Assembly (NCBI RefSeq): GCF_030056665.1 | Contig: NZ_JASHIG010000025.1 | Source of the DNA: Flectobacillus roseus | GTDB taxonomy: Bacteria; Bacteroidota; Bacteroidia; Cytophagales; Spirosomataceae | Length of the DNA stretch: 64,000 bases | Direction: 5' to 3' (one strand) | Shown here: positions 17,692-27,075 of the stretch, piece after piece | Numbering within the stretch: the stretch's first letter is position 1 | Layout of the letters: every line of letters begins with the position of its first letter | Translations under genes and position numbers: made by a program | Notes under the pieces: generated by a model | The model's database searches: none | Told to the model about the DNA's origin: nothing | Seen by the model: the letters and a program-made list of their open reading frames with translations, nothing else

Positions 17692-17720
17692 ACTAGTTCA
17701 AGACTTTGTCTTGGACTTAT
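17692..17720. repeat. Dispersed hairpin repeat, copy 2
   Basis: This 29-bp stretch is identical to 14599-14627. It lies in the 315-bp gap between the GH43 and DUF1680 genes. The same gap also has a direct repeat (CCTCGGGG twice, about 17630-17646). Confidence 0.7.
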
Positions 17721-17852
17721 TATCTAAACAGAATAGAAACTGAAACTATTAATAACACTATTTCAAGCTTAGTGCTACAATTCTTGAAATGCTTTTATTG
17801 GTGTTAGGAATAAGACATTAATACAGAAACAATTCCTTGATAACTATTGACT

Positions 17853-19886
17853 ATGAAAATGATGAAAAACCGTTTACTGCTAACTTTAATCATTTTATAT
17901 GCTTGGTCTGGTTTTGCTCAAAAAGCACAGTATCAAGGAAACAAAGCGCCTTTGGCTCCTCTCAAATATATTGAACTTCCCTTGGGAGCTGTAAAGCCAC
18001 AAGGCTGGCTTCGTCAGCAGTTGGAAGTCATGAAAAAAGGAGCAACAGGGCATTTAGATGAATATTTTCCCAAAATCCAAAACGACAATGGTTGGTTAGG
18101 TGGCAAAGGTGATGCTTGGGAAGAAACCCCTTATTGGTTGGATGGCGCTGTACCACTAGCCTATTTGCTCGAAGACAAAGCCCTCACTCTGAAGGTCCAA
18201 AAATATATAGATTGGACTCTTTCTACGCAAAGATCCAATGGTTTTTTTGGTCCATTAACCAACGAAGAAAGAGAAGGAAAAACCATAAGCTCATGCGAAC
18301 AAGGTGCTGACTGGTGGCCAAGAATGGTGATGCTTAAGGTATTGCAGCAATACTATACTGCCACCAAAGATACTCGTGTAATTCCTTTCATGACCAAGTA
18401 TTTTCACTATCAATTACAATCTATCAAAGCTTGTCCGCTCAACAAATGGACAGATTGGGCTCGTGCTCGCGGGGGTGACAATATAATGTCTGCTTATTGG
18501 CTCTACAATCAAACAGGAGACAAATCTTTGCTCGAACTTGCCGATATTCTTTACCAACAAACTACTCCATGGACTCAGTACATGGCAGAAAGAAACTGGG
18601 TGATGCAGGCTTCGGCCAATCAAACGGGTGAAAGTTGGATGGATCGTCATGCCGTAAATGTAGGAATGGGAATCAAATTACCAGCCATTTATTATCAAAG
18701 TCAAAAAACCGACTATTATCTCAAAGCCATGAGCCAAGGTTGGAAAGACATCATGACTTTGCATGGCTTACCTCACGGAATGTTTTCTGGAGATGAAGAT
18801 TTGCATGGAAACGAACCTTCTCAAGGTGTAGAGCTTTGCGCTATTGTCGAAACCATGTTTTCGCTTGAAAATGTCCTTGGTATCACAGGTGATCCAATGT
18901 ATGCACAAGCCCTTGAGCGCATGACTTACAATGCGTTACCTACGCAAACAACAGATGACTATATCTCTCGTCAGTATTTTCAAACAGCTAATCAGGTAGA
19001 AGTTAGACGTGGAACTTATGATTTCTCACTACCATTTTATCGTGGTATGAACAACGTATTTGGTCCTTATGCTGGATACACTTGTTGTACTTCAAATATG
19101 CACCAAGGTTGGACAAAATTTGTGAGCCACCTTTGGTATGCAACGCCACAAAATGGTTTGGCGAGCTTGCTTTACGGACCTTCTAGTATAAAAGCAAAAG
19201 TAGGTAATGGCATTGAGGTAAATATCAATGAAAGCACAAACTATCCTTTTGAAGATCAAATCAATTTTGAGTTACAATCTGCACAAGCCGTTGCATTCCC
19301 TTGGGAGTTCCGCATCCCTGAATGGTGTCAAGAAGCTACCATTAGTATCAACGGTAAGGAATTCAAAAAAGGAAAAGCGGGCGAAATTGTAAAAATTCAA
19401 CGTCAATGGCAGAACAGAGATAAAGTAACCTTGCATTTTCCTAATGAAGTTCGTACAACTGTATGGGCACATAATTCAAGAGTTGTCGAAAAAGGACCAC
19501 TTGTTTATGCCTTAAAAATCGAAGAAGAATGGAATAAAAAGGAAATTAAAGAAGAAGGTACTTTTTATGAAATTCTCCCAAAAAGCTCTTGGAACTTTGG
19601 TATTCCCACTTCCGTAGCTGAAAAACCTAGTAAATTTTTACAAGTATCCAGCAAAGGAATGCCGCAAGGTTATGTTTGGAATGCCCAGAATGCTCCCATA
19701 GAAATCAAACTTTCGGCCAAACAAATTCCAGCTTGGATCATCAATAACGACGGTGTTGCACGCATTCCCGTTACCACACGAGACGGCTTTTATCAAGGTG
19801 CAGTCGATAGCAAAGAACAAACCATCACACTTATCCCGTATGGTTGTAGTAAATTAAGAGTTGTAGCATTTCCTTTAATCAAATAA
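17853..19886 (+). CDS. GH127-type (DUF1680) glycosidase, second paralogue
   Basis: I take the ATG at 17853; a TTG six bases upstream is also in frame. The 677-aa product has a signal peptide ending near 'WSGFAQ' (residue 23). It shares the (alpha/alpha)6 plus beta-sandwich architecture of GH127 and neighbouring DUF1680 families (GH146-like). The Zn-thiolate ligands are visible as E327 and C329 in 'GVELCAIVETM' and C411-C412 in 'YTCCTSNMHQGW'. It is clearly diverged from the 9904-11934 paralogue: the N-terminal region ('LGAVKPQGWLRQQLEVM', 'DNGWLGGKGDAWEETPYWLDG') is different, so another linkage or sugar is likely. It precedes the DUF4965 gene by 92 bp and may be co-transcribed. Confidence 0.88.
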   Translation: MKMMKNRLLLTLIILYAWSGFAQKAQYQGNKAPLAPLKYIELPLGAVKPQGWLRQQLEVMKKGATGHLDEYFPKIQNDNGWLGGKGDAWEETPYWLDGAVPLAYLLEDKALTLKVQKYIDWTLSTQRSNGFFGPLTNEEREGKTISSCEQGADWWPRMVMLKVLQQYYTATKDTRVIPFMTKYFHYQLQSIKACPLNKWTDWARARGGDNIMSAYWLYNQTGDKSLLELADILYQQTTPWTQYMAERNWVMQASANQTGESWMDRHAVNVGMGIKLPAIYYQSQKTDYYLKAMSQGWKDIMTLHGLPHGMFSGDEDLHGNEPSQGVELCAIVETMFSLENVLGITGDPMYAQALERMTYNALPTQTTDDYISRQYFQTANQVEVRRGTYDFSLPFYRGMNNVFGPYAGYTCCTSNMHQGWTKFVSHLWYATPQNGLASLLYGPSSIKAKVGNGIEVNINESTNYPFEDQINFELQSAQAVAFPWEFRIPEWCQEATISINGKEFKKGKAGEIVKIQRQWQNRDKVTLHFPNEVRTTVWAHNSRVVEKGPLVYALKIEEEWNKKEIKEEGTFYEILPKSSWNFGIPTSVAEKPSKFLQVSSKGMPQGYVWNAQNAPIEIKLSAKQIPAWIINNDGVARIPVTTRDGFYQGAVDSKEQTITLIPYGCSKLRVVAFPLIK

Positions 19887-19978
19887 TAGTAGAGAGTTCG
19901 AAAGAAATCAAGTGTTTTATCCCAAACATGAGATTTCTTTCTCACCCAATTCTCTATATCATGAATCAATTTTATCAC

Positions 19979-22384
19979 ATGAAAAAATCAATTGTTGCAC
20001 TTCTGAGCCTTTTCAGCATTTCAACGCAAGCTCAACAGTTGCGTCCACCCGCTGTTCCACTGATTGCCAATGACCCTTATTTTAGCATTTGGTCAGTTTC
20101 TGACAAAGCTAATGAGTCGGTAACAAGACACTGGACTGGCAAAAATCACTCTCTTCAAGGTATTGTCGAAGTCGATGGCAAAGCTTTTCAATTTCTCGGA
20201 ATGCCAAAAATCAATTACAAAACCTATGCAAGTACAGCCGCAGAAAAAGTATATCAAGCTAAGTACACTTTGGATACACCTGCTGCTGGTTGGGAAAAAG
20301 AATCATTTGACGACAATGCTTGGAAAACAGGTACAGCTCCTTTTGGTGATGGTGCGGGTAGTAATCCCATGCGTCCAAATACCGATTGGAAAACCAAAAA
20401 AATCTGGTATCGCCGTGCAGTAGAACTTCCTGCAAAATTCAATGCGGAGAAATTGAGACTACAAGTAAGTAATGACGACGATGTTCAAATTTATATCAAC
20501 GGCGTTTTAGCCTATGAGTGTGGACCTTGCTATATTGCTGGATATGAACAGTATAAACTTTCACCCGCAGCACAAAAAGCTATTAAGCCTGGCAAAAATA
20601 TTATTGCAGTACACTGTATTAATCCAATTGGTGGTGGTTTTGTTGATGTAGGTATTCAAGAAGAATTACCCCCTGCAACACCAGTAACAGCGGCAACTCA
20701 AACGAGTGTTCAAGTAAAAGCTACTAACACGATTTATACATTTGATGCTAATGGTGTACAGGTAAAAGCGACTTTTACTTCTCCCCTATTGATGGACGAA
20801 TTAGAAGTTTTGGCTCGTCCTGCTTCTTATATAACTTTCGAAACAAGTTCTAAAGATGGTCGTTCTCACAAAGTAAAAGTGAAAATGGATGTTTCGGCAG
20901 ACTTAGCTGTGAATATGCCTTCTCAGGAAGTAGCAACAAAGGTATTACCAAATACCACTAGTGGATTAAAATTGATGTCGGCTGGTTCGGTTGAGCAAAA
21001 AATCCTAGGAAAACGTGGTGATGATCTTCGTATCGACTGGGGATACGCGTATGTAGCAGCAAAAAATGCTACTTTTACCACAGGAACTCCTCAAGAAAGA
21101 GTATTGAAAAGTACCTTTGATTTTGGTACGGTTGGTCAAACTTCAAAATCAAATCACTTGATATTGGCTTATGATGACATTTATGCTGTACAGTATTTTG
21201 GGAAAAACTTGCGTGCTTGGTGGCGTAGAGATGCTTCGATGACTGCTGAAAAAATGTTGGATGAAGCTGAAAAAGATTATACAAGACTAATGGCAAAAAC
21301 TGCGGCTTTTGACCAACAATTGTATCAAGATGCTCAAAAAGCAGGTGGTAAAGAATACGCTGATTTATGTGAATTAGCTTATCGTCAAGCTATTGCGGCA
21401 CATAAAACAGTTGACCGTGGTGATGGTACCTTGTTATTTTTCTCAAAAGAAAACTTTTCAAATGGTTCTATTGGTACAGTTGACGTAACTTATCCTTCAG
21501 CGCCGATGTTCTTGTTGTACAACAATACGTTGATGAAAGGTTTGTTAGAGTTTATTTTCGAATATTCTGAATCTGGAAAATGGGCAAAACCATTCGCAGC
21601 ACACGATGTAGGTACATATCCATTGGCAAATGGTCAGACTTATGGCGAAGATATGCCAGTAGAAGAATGTGGCAACATGATTATCTTGGCAGCAGCTACT
21701 TGTTTGAAAGATGGCAATGGCGATTATGCTAAAAAACACTGGTCAACGCTTTCGACTTGGGTAAAATACTTGGAAGAATATGGTTTTGACCCTGCCAACC
21801 AATTGTGTACTGACGATTTTGCTGGTCACTTGGCTCGTAATATCAACTTGTCTGCCAAAGCAATCATGGGTATTGCATCGTATGCAAAAATGGCGGAACT
21901 CGTGGGCGACAAAGCTACTGCAAACAAATATCAAGCAATGGCAAAAGAGATGGCAAGCAAATGGCAAACGATGGCCGAAGATGGCGATCACTATGCTTTG
22001 ACTTTCGACAAAAAAGGTACTTGGTCTCAAAAATACAACTTGGTTTGGGATGAGCTTTTGGGCTTAAATGTATTTCCAAAATCAGTAATGCAAAAAGAAA
22101 TTAAGTATTACTTGAACAAACAAGAGAAATATGGATTGCCTTTGGATTCAAGAAAAACATACACTAAGTCTGACTGGATTATGTGGACAGCAACGATGGC
22201 TGATTCGCAACAAGATTTCCAAGCGTTGATTCACCCAATTTGGAAATTTGCTAACGAAACAACCTCAAGAGTTCCATTGTCTGACTGGCACGAAACAACC
22301 AACGCTAAACAAGTGGGCTTCCAAGCTCGCTCGGTAGTGGGAGGATATTTTATCAAAATGCTAGAGGGAAAACTCAATAAATAA
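19979..22384 (+). CDS. DUF4965/DUF1793 (glutaminase A-like) (alpha/alpha)6 protein with inserted jelly-roll domain
   Basis: The start at 19979 is chosen because it gives a signal peptide (MKKSIVALLSLFSISTQAQ); the frame upstream to 19928 adds an unlikely extension. The 801-aa product opens with 'LRPPAVPLIANDPYFSIWS', characteristic of the DUF4964/DUF5127/DUF4965/DUF1793 group that is often labelled 'glutaminase A'. A galactose-binding-like jelly roll ('WEKESFDDNAWKTGTAPFGDGAG' to 'NIIAVHCINPIGGGFVDVGIQ') is inserted near residues 85-215. The C-terminal half is a six-hairpin barrel ('YPSAPMFLLYNNTLMKGLLEFIFEYS', 'PVEECGNMIILAAA', 'LSDWHETTNA'). In PULs these are thought to act on glycans, so I infer glycosidase action rather than glutamine hydrolysis. 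Confidence 0.86.
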   Translation: MKKSIVALLSLFSISTQAQQLRPPAVPLIANDPYFSIWSVSDKANESVTRHWTGKNHSLQGIVEVDGKAFQFLGMPKINYKTYASTAAEKVYQAKYTLDTPAAGWEKESFDDNAWKTGTAPFGDGAGSNPMRPNTDWKTKKIWYRRAVELPAKFNAEKLRLQVSNDDDVQIYINGVLAYECGPCYIAGYEQYKLSPAAQKAIKPGKNIIAVHCINPIGGGFVDVGIQEELPPATPVTAATQTSVQVKATNTIYTFDANGVQVKATFTSPLLMDELEVLARPASYITFETSSKDGRSHKVKVKMDVSADLAVNMPSQEVATKVLPNTTSGLKLMSAGSVEQKILGKRGDDLRIDWGYAYVAAKNATFTTGTPQERVLKSTFDFGTVGQTSKSNHLILAYDDIYAVQYFGKNLRAWWRRDASMTAEKMLDEAEKDYTRLMAKTAAFDQQLYQDAQKAGGKEYADLCELAYRQAIAAHKTVDRGDGTLLFFSKENFSNGSIGTVDVTYPSAPMFLLYNNTLMKGLLEFIFEYSESGKWAKPFAAHDVGTYPLANGQTYGEDMPVEECGNMIILAAATCLKDGNGDYAKKHWSTLSTWVKYLEEYGFDPANQLCTDDFAGHLARNINLSAKAIMGIASYAKMAELVGDKATANKYQAMAKEMASKWQTMAEDGDHYALTFDKKGTWSQKYNLVWDELLGLNVFPKSVMQKEIKYYLNKQEKYGLPLDSRKTYTKSDWIMWTATMADSQQDFQALIHPIWKFANETTSRVPLSDWHETTNAKQVGFQARSVVGGYFIKMLEGKLNK

Positions 22385-22394
22385 AATGAAAACG

Positions 22395-22433
22395 CTGTGG
22401 CTATTAGGTCTGCTGACAAATAGCCACAGTTTT
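22395..22433 (+). terminator. Hairpin terminator after the DUF4965 gene
   Basis: CTGTGGCTATT and AATAGCCACAG form a perfect 11-bp stem around a 13-nt loop and are followed by TTTT. It ends the plus-strand enzyme arm before the HTCS gene. Confidence 0.8.
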
Positions 22434-22463
22434 CGAACAAAAGAACAGTAAATTTGGGATTTT

Positions 22464-22474
22464 AAATTGTTCAT
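22464..22474 (+). promoter_or_regulatory. AAATTGTTCAT motif upstream of the HTCS gene
   Basis: This 11-mer matches the inverted pair at 15039-15111, and a partial second copy (TTTTGTTCAT) follows directly. Shared placement upstream of the regulator and of an enzyme operon suggests an HTCS site, though AT-rich words recur by chance. Confidence 0.35.
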
Positions 22475-22593
22475 TTTTGTTCATTTTTTATTCAAATCTT
22501 CTCAAAATAGTATCTACACTTAAATTAAGTATATTTACAATTTTCTGCATCTAGGAATTAAATTTATCTTTACAGGACAAAAAACACAGTAAA

Positions 22594-25500
22594 TTGAAAC
22601 TTAATCTTACAATAGTATTATTTGTTTTATGGTGCCAGCAAGTATTGGCTCAGTCTTTCAGCTTTCGTCATTATGAAGTAGAAGATAATCTTTCTTACAA
22701 CTCGGTAATGTGTAGCATGCAAGACAAAAAAGGCTTCATGTGGTTTGGTACCAAAGACGGGCTCAATCGTTTTGACGGATACTCTTTTAAGGTTTTTAGA
22801 AAAATAGAAAACAACCCCAAAAGTTTAGGGAATAATACGGTTTTTGCGGTTTGTGAGGGAGACGAACAAACTATTTGGGTAGGAACTTACTCTGGAATTT
22901 ATCAGTATAATACCATTACCGAACAATTTAGTGTGTTACCCGACACTAAGGAACACTTTATCCGAACCATCAAAATAGACGATGAAGGAAAGGTATGGTT
23001 TATTAAAGATTACACCTTACAGATTTATAATACTAAAACACAAAAAACTGAAAAATTAGATACAGGAAAAGAAAGAATAGATGTTACCTCTTTTATCCTG
23101 AATAAACAGCAGGTTTGGCTAGCTACCACAGATGGTAATTTGTGGGAGTATAATATGCTCAGCAAATCGTTGAAAAGGTACAATATGTTTGAGAAATCTG
23201 CACCTGCTATTTCTCATTGGATAGACAAAATTTACGATACTCAGCAAAATGCAATTCTGATTGGTACCTCAAGTCAAGGGGTCAAATTATTTAATACCAA
23301 GACGAAGACCTATGAAGATATATTGACTTACAATTCCAATAAAACTACCATTTATGTACGCGATTTTATGCATCGCACAGAAGATGAATATTGGATTGCT
23401 ACAGAATCGGGGCTATATGTTTATTACTTACAATCTCGAAAATATATCAACTTAAAACATGAATATAGTAATCCATACTCCATATCGGACAATGCGCTGT
23501 ACACGCTTTCAAAAGATCGAGAAGGTGGAATTTGGATTGGAACATACTTCGGTGGTATCAATTATGTGCCTACTCAACATGTAGCATTTGAAAAATACTT
23601 CAACCAAGGAGCTAATAATAGTATTACGGGAAATGCCGTAAGAGAAATTTGCGAGGACAAATTTGGTAACCTCTGGATAGGGACTGAAGACAACGGATTG
23701 AACAGACTCAACCTCAAAACTCGTCAGTTTACCCATTTCAAACCAGACGGAAACCCCAACAGTCTTTCGCACTCAAATATCCACGGACTATTAACAGTTG
23801 GAGATAAATTATGGGTCGGTGCATTTGAGTCAGGCTTAGATATTCTTGATATACCTTCTGGAAAAGTAGTAAAGCACTTTGTAGCAGGAAATGGGCCAAG
23901 AAGTTTGAAAAGTAATTTTGTGGAAACACTTTACCGCACAAAGTCAAATATGATTTTGGTTGCCACCTCTAACGGGCTGTTTCGTTTTCATGAAAAAACA
24001 CAAGACTTTACGCCTCTTTGTGATCGAACTACCTACGGGCATTTTATTACAGTCACCGAAGACAAAGAAGGGAATATTTGGGCAGGCACTACGCGCGAGG
24101 GATTACGCTGTATAGATTTTAAACACAATCGCGTAATCAATTTTCGTTCAAGCGAAAAAGATACAACCTCAATCAGTTGTAATGCCATCAATGGTATTTT
24201 TATCGACCATGCCAATCGCATGTGGGTTACTACCGAAAACGGATTGAATTTACTGGATAGAAAAACAGGAAAATTCAGAAGATTTGGAACAAAAGATGGT
24301 TTTCCGAGCGATGTTTTTTACAAAATCTTGGAAGACCAACATCATAAACTTTGGATAAGTACCTCAAAAGGCTTGTGTGCGTATGATTTTGAACGCAATA
24401 AGCTGGCAACTTATACCAAATCAAATGGAATTTTGAGCGACCAGTTTAACTATAGCTCAGCCTTCAAAGATGATGAAGGACGAATGTACTTTGGAAGTGT
24501 AAAGGGTCTAAATAGTTTTACACCTGATACTTTTATGCAAAATGCTTTTGTACCCCCAGTATATCTGACGGGTATCCAAGTAGACAATCAAGAGTTGAAG
24601 ATTGGGGAAGAGAACTCTCCGCTCGAACGCTCGATTTCGTCTACCAAAAGCATCAATTTAGACCATACACAATCCACATTTAGTTTAGACTTTGCTGCCC
24701 TAAGCTATACCTCACCACAAACCACCGAGTATATGTACATGCTCGAAGGCTTAGACAAAGGCTGGAATTTATTAAAAACTAACCGCAAGGTATATTTCAC
24801 AAAACTTGCTCCTGGCTCCTATACTTTTAAAGTGAAAGCATCTAATGGCAGTGGCATTTGGAGTGAAGAAACGGCCATGCTCGAAATAGAGGTGAGTCCT
24901 CCTTTTTGGGCAAGCGGAATTGCGTATATCCTTTACAGTGTAATAATTTTACTGGCCGTGTACTTTGGTGTACAGATGTACCATGAGTATATCAATCAAC
25001 AGAATCAACGGAAAATTGATATGTTGGAAATTGAGAAGGAGAAAGAGATATATGCTGCTAAAATTGAGTTTTTCACCAATGTAACCCACGAAATCAGAAC
25101 TCCTTTGACGTTGATCAAAGCACCTCTGGAGGACTTGTTGAAAAAGAACATTGAGAATAATGCCTTGGCCTCAGGCTTACAGGTGATTGAAAAAAATACA
25201 GATAGATTGTTAGAGTTAACGAATCAACTTTTGGATTTTCGCAAAACAGAGGCTAATGGTTTTAGTTTGAATTTTGTAAAAATGAATATTAGTCAGTTTT
25301 TACAAGAACGCTACGAGGAGTTTTATCCCATGGCAACATTCAAACAAATTAGCTTTGAGTTACAACTTCCCAATGAAGACTTTTGGGCATCTGTCGACCG
25401 TGAGGCATTTCAAAAAATTATCAGTAACCTAATTGACAATGCCGTCAAATACGCTGAACATAAGGCGATTGTAAAATTATCTTCAATAGATGATAGTTGT

Positions 25501-26550
25501 TTTTCGATTGAAGTTCAAAATGATGGCGTACTTATTCCTGAAGATTATCGCCAGCGAATTTTTGAGCCTTTTTATCGAATGAATAATGTAAAAAATCAAA
25601 GAGGAACAGGAATTGGTTTGGCACTTGCTCGTTCTTTAGCAGAGCTTCATGAAGGAACATTGAAAGTAGCTGATTCAAAAAGTAGGAATATTTTTCTTCT
25701 CGAACTACCAATTCATCATGCCTATGAATTTGATATTAGGAAAGATATTGTTTCGCTAAACGCTGAAAATATTGCTCAAAAAATAGCTCATGACGAGCGT
25801 CCAACCATACTTTTGGTGGAAGACAACTATGAAATTGCCCAATTCATTGGCGAAAAGCTTGAAGAAAATTACCATATCCTACGTGCCAATAATGGAAAAG
25901 TGGCATTGGATATCATTGAGTCTGAGTCTGTTCAGCTAGTATTATCAGATGTTATGATGCCAGTCATGGATGGTTTTGAACTTTGTAAACATCTGAAAAG
26001 CAATCAACAGTATTCGCATATCCCTGTAATTTTGTTGACGGCAAAAAATACACTTCAGGCAAAAATAGTAGGGCTTGAACTTGGTGCAGATGCCTATATC
26101 GAAAAACCCTTTTCTTTAGATTATTTACTCATGCAAATATCTAACTTGCTGATTAACAGAACTAAGGTTAAAGATTATTTTGCTAATTCGCCGCTGGTGC
26201 ATCTCAAAAATATGGCACATAGCAAATCAGAGGAAGCATTTTTGGAGAAAATTACAGAAATTATTTTGCAGAATCTCAACAACAATCAACTGGACGTAGA
26301 TTTACTAGCTGAAACCATGAATATGAGTCGCCCAACGCTTTACAGAAAAATTAAAGCCGTAGCAAATCTCTCTCCCAACGAATTGATTATTGTGACAAGA
26401 CTCAAAAAAGCAGCAGAGCTATTAGTTCAAAGTGATTATAAAATACAAACTATTGCAAGCATGACAGGTTTTAATTCACAAGCACAATTTGGAAGAAGCT
26501 TTTTAAAACAATTCGGCATAAGACCATCCGAATATGCCAAGAAAAAATAG
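22594..26550 (+). CDS. Hybrid two-component system (HTCS) regulator of the PUL
   Basis: A 1318-aa single-chain sensor and regulator. It begins at a TTG codon that gives a signal peptide (MKLNLTIVLFVLWCQQVLAQ); I see no in-frame ATG nearby. Domains in order: periplasmic two-component regulator propeller repeats (about 21-690, recurring 'GIWIGT', 'NLWIGTEDNGLNRL' strands), Y_Y_Y domain (about 690-765), transmembrane helix (about 772-792), HisKA with phospho-acceptor H832 in 'FTNVTHEIRTPLT', HATPase ('NLIDNAVKYAE', 'GTGIGLALARSLAE'), receiver domain with D1119 in 'LSDVMMPVMDG', and a C-terminal AraC-type HTH (about 1225-1318). HTCS proteins bind an oligosaccharide in the periplasm and directly activate PUL genes. 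It sits between the enzyme arm and SusC/SusD, so it is the expected regulator of both. Confidence 0.96.
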   Translation: MKLNLTIVLFVLWCQQVLAQSFSFRHYEVEDNLSYNSVMCSMQDKKGFMWFGTKDGLNRFDGYSFKVFRKIENNPKSLGNNTVFAVCEGDEQTIWVGTYSGIYQYNTITEQFSVLPDTKEHFIRTIKIDDEGKVWFIKDYTLQIYNTKTQKTEKLDTGKERIDVTSFILNKQQVWLATTDGNLWEYNMLSKSLKRYNMFEKSAPAISHWIDKIYDTQQNAILIGTSSQGVKLFNTKTKTYEDILTYNSNKTTIYVRDFMHRTEDEYWIATESGLYVYYLQSRKYINLKHEYSNPYSISDNALYTLSKDREGGIWIGTYFGGINYVPTQHVAFEKYFNQGANNSITGNAVREICEDKFGNLWIGTEDNGLNRLNLKTRQFTHFKPDGNPNSLSHSNIHGLLTVGDKLWVGAFESGLDILDIPSGKVVKHFVAGNGPRSLKSNFVETLYRTKSNMILVATSNGLFRFHEKTQDFTPLCDRTTYGHFITVTEDKEGNIWAGTTREGLRCIDFKHNRVINFRSSEKDTTSISCNAINGIFIDHANRMWVTTENGLNLLDRKTGKFRRFGTKDGFPSDVFYKILEDQHHKLWISTSKGLCAYDFERNKLATYTKSNGILSDQFNYSSAFKDDEGRMYFGSVKGLNSFTPDTFMQNAFVPPVYLTGIQVDNQELKIGEENSPLERSISSTKSINLDHTQSTFSLDFAALSYTSPQTTEYMYMLEGLDKGWNLLKTNRKVYFTKLAPGSYTFKVKASNGSGIWSEETAMLEIEVSPPFWASGIAYILYSVIILLAVYFGVQMYHEYINQQNQRKIDMLEIEKEKEIYAAKIEFFTNVTHEIRTPLTLIKAPLEDLLKKNIENNALASGLQVIEKNTDRLLELTNQLLDFRKTEANGFSLNFVKMNISQFLQERYEEFYPMATFKQISFELQLPNEDFWASVDREAFQKIISNLIDNAVKYAEHKAIVKLSSIDDSCFSIEVQNDGVLIPEDYRQRIFEPFYRMNNVKNQRGTGIGLALARSLAELHEGTLKVADSKSRNIFLLELPIHHAYEFDIRKDIVSLNAENIAQKIAHDERPTILLVEDNYEIAQFIGEKLEENYHILRANNGKVALDIIESESVQLVLSDVMMPVMDGFELCKHLKSNQQYSHIPVILLTAKNTLQAKIVGLELGADAYIEKPFSLDYLLMQISNLLINRTKVKDYFANSPLVHLKNMAHSKSEEAFLEKITEIILQNLNNNQLDVDLLAETMNMSRPTLYRKIKAVANLSPNELIIVTRLKKAAELLVQSDYKIQTIASMTGFNSQAQFGRSFLKQFGIRPSEYAKKK

Positions 26551-26599
26551 TGTACACTGGAGTTCGAGGTATTAATGTAAAATAAAATTGCATTAACAC

Positions 26600-26789
26600 G
26601 CTATAAGCCGTAGGCATTAGGCAAAAAATATATGCATGATAGTGAGAAATACTTGTGCTATAGGCTTTTAGGTATCGGCTTTCGGCGATGGGCTTTGGGA
26701 AAAAACATGTTAAAACTCTTTGCCTTGTGCCTGTTGCCTAGTTCCTAAACCCATAAATTAAATCTCACTTTGCTCTATTAATTAATGAA
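26600..26789 (+). repeat. Dispersed ~130-bp intergenic repeat, copy 2, with the 5.6-kb-type segment
   Basis: The part at 26606-26640 matches 5592-5652 on the other strand, and 26656-26780 matches 14811-14950 and 43441-43566. It lies in the 525-bp gap between the HTCS and SusC genes. The remaining 26790-27075 is AT-rich leader DNA with a small AACTGA/TCAGTT inverted repeat near 27003-27020 and no gene. Confidence 0.75.
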
Positions 26790-27075
26790 AATTACCTTTA
26801 AAAATAATCCCTTTAACTCTGAGGTTATAGAGTATAAACCTACTAAGTCGAGAGAAATTCAATATTGCATCAATATCTCCCCTAATCAAAGCAAGAATTT
26901 CTCTTAACTATCTGAAAAAACTATGATAAAATAACGTGTATTTCAATCTCAAAAAAAAGTCAAGGATGCTTGTCCCATCCCTGACTGGTCGTTTGTTCAT
27001 ACTCAACTGATTGGCGTCAGTTGTGGATTTTTATTGCTCGATAACTAAAACAATACGAACAAATCTTTCAAATTT

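Noticed and set aside
19979..22384. Literal glutaminase function for the DUF4965-type protein
   Set aside because: The family label is historical; architecture and PUL context point to glycan processing.
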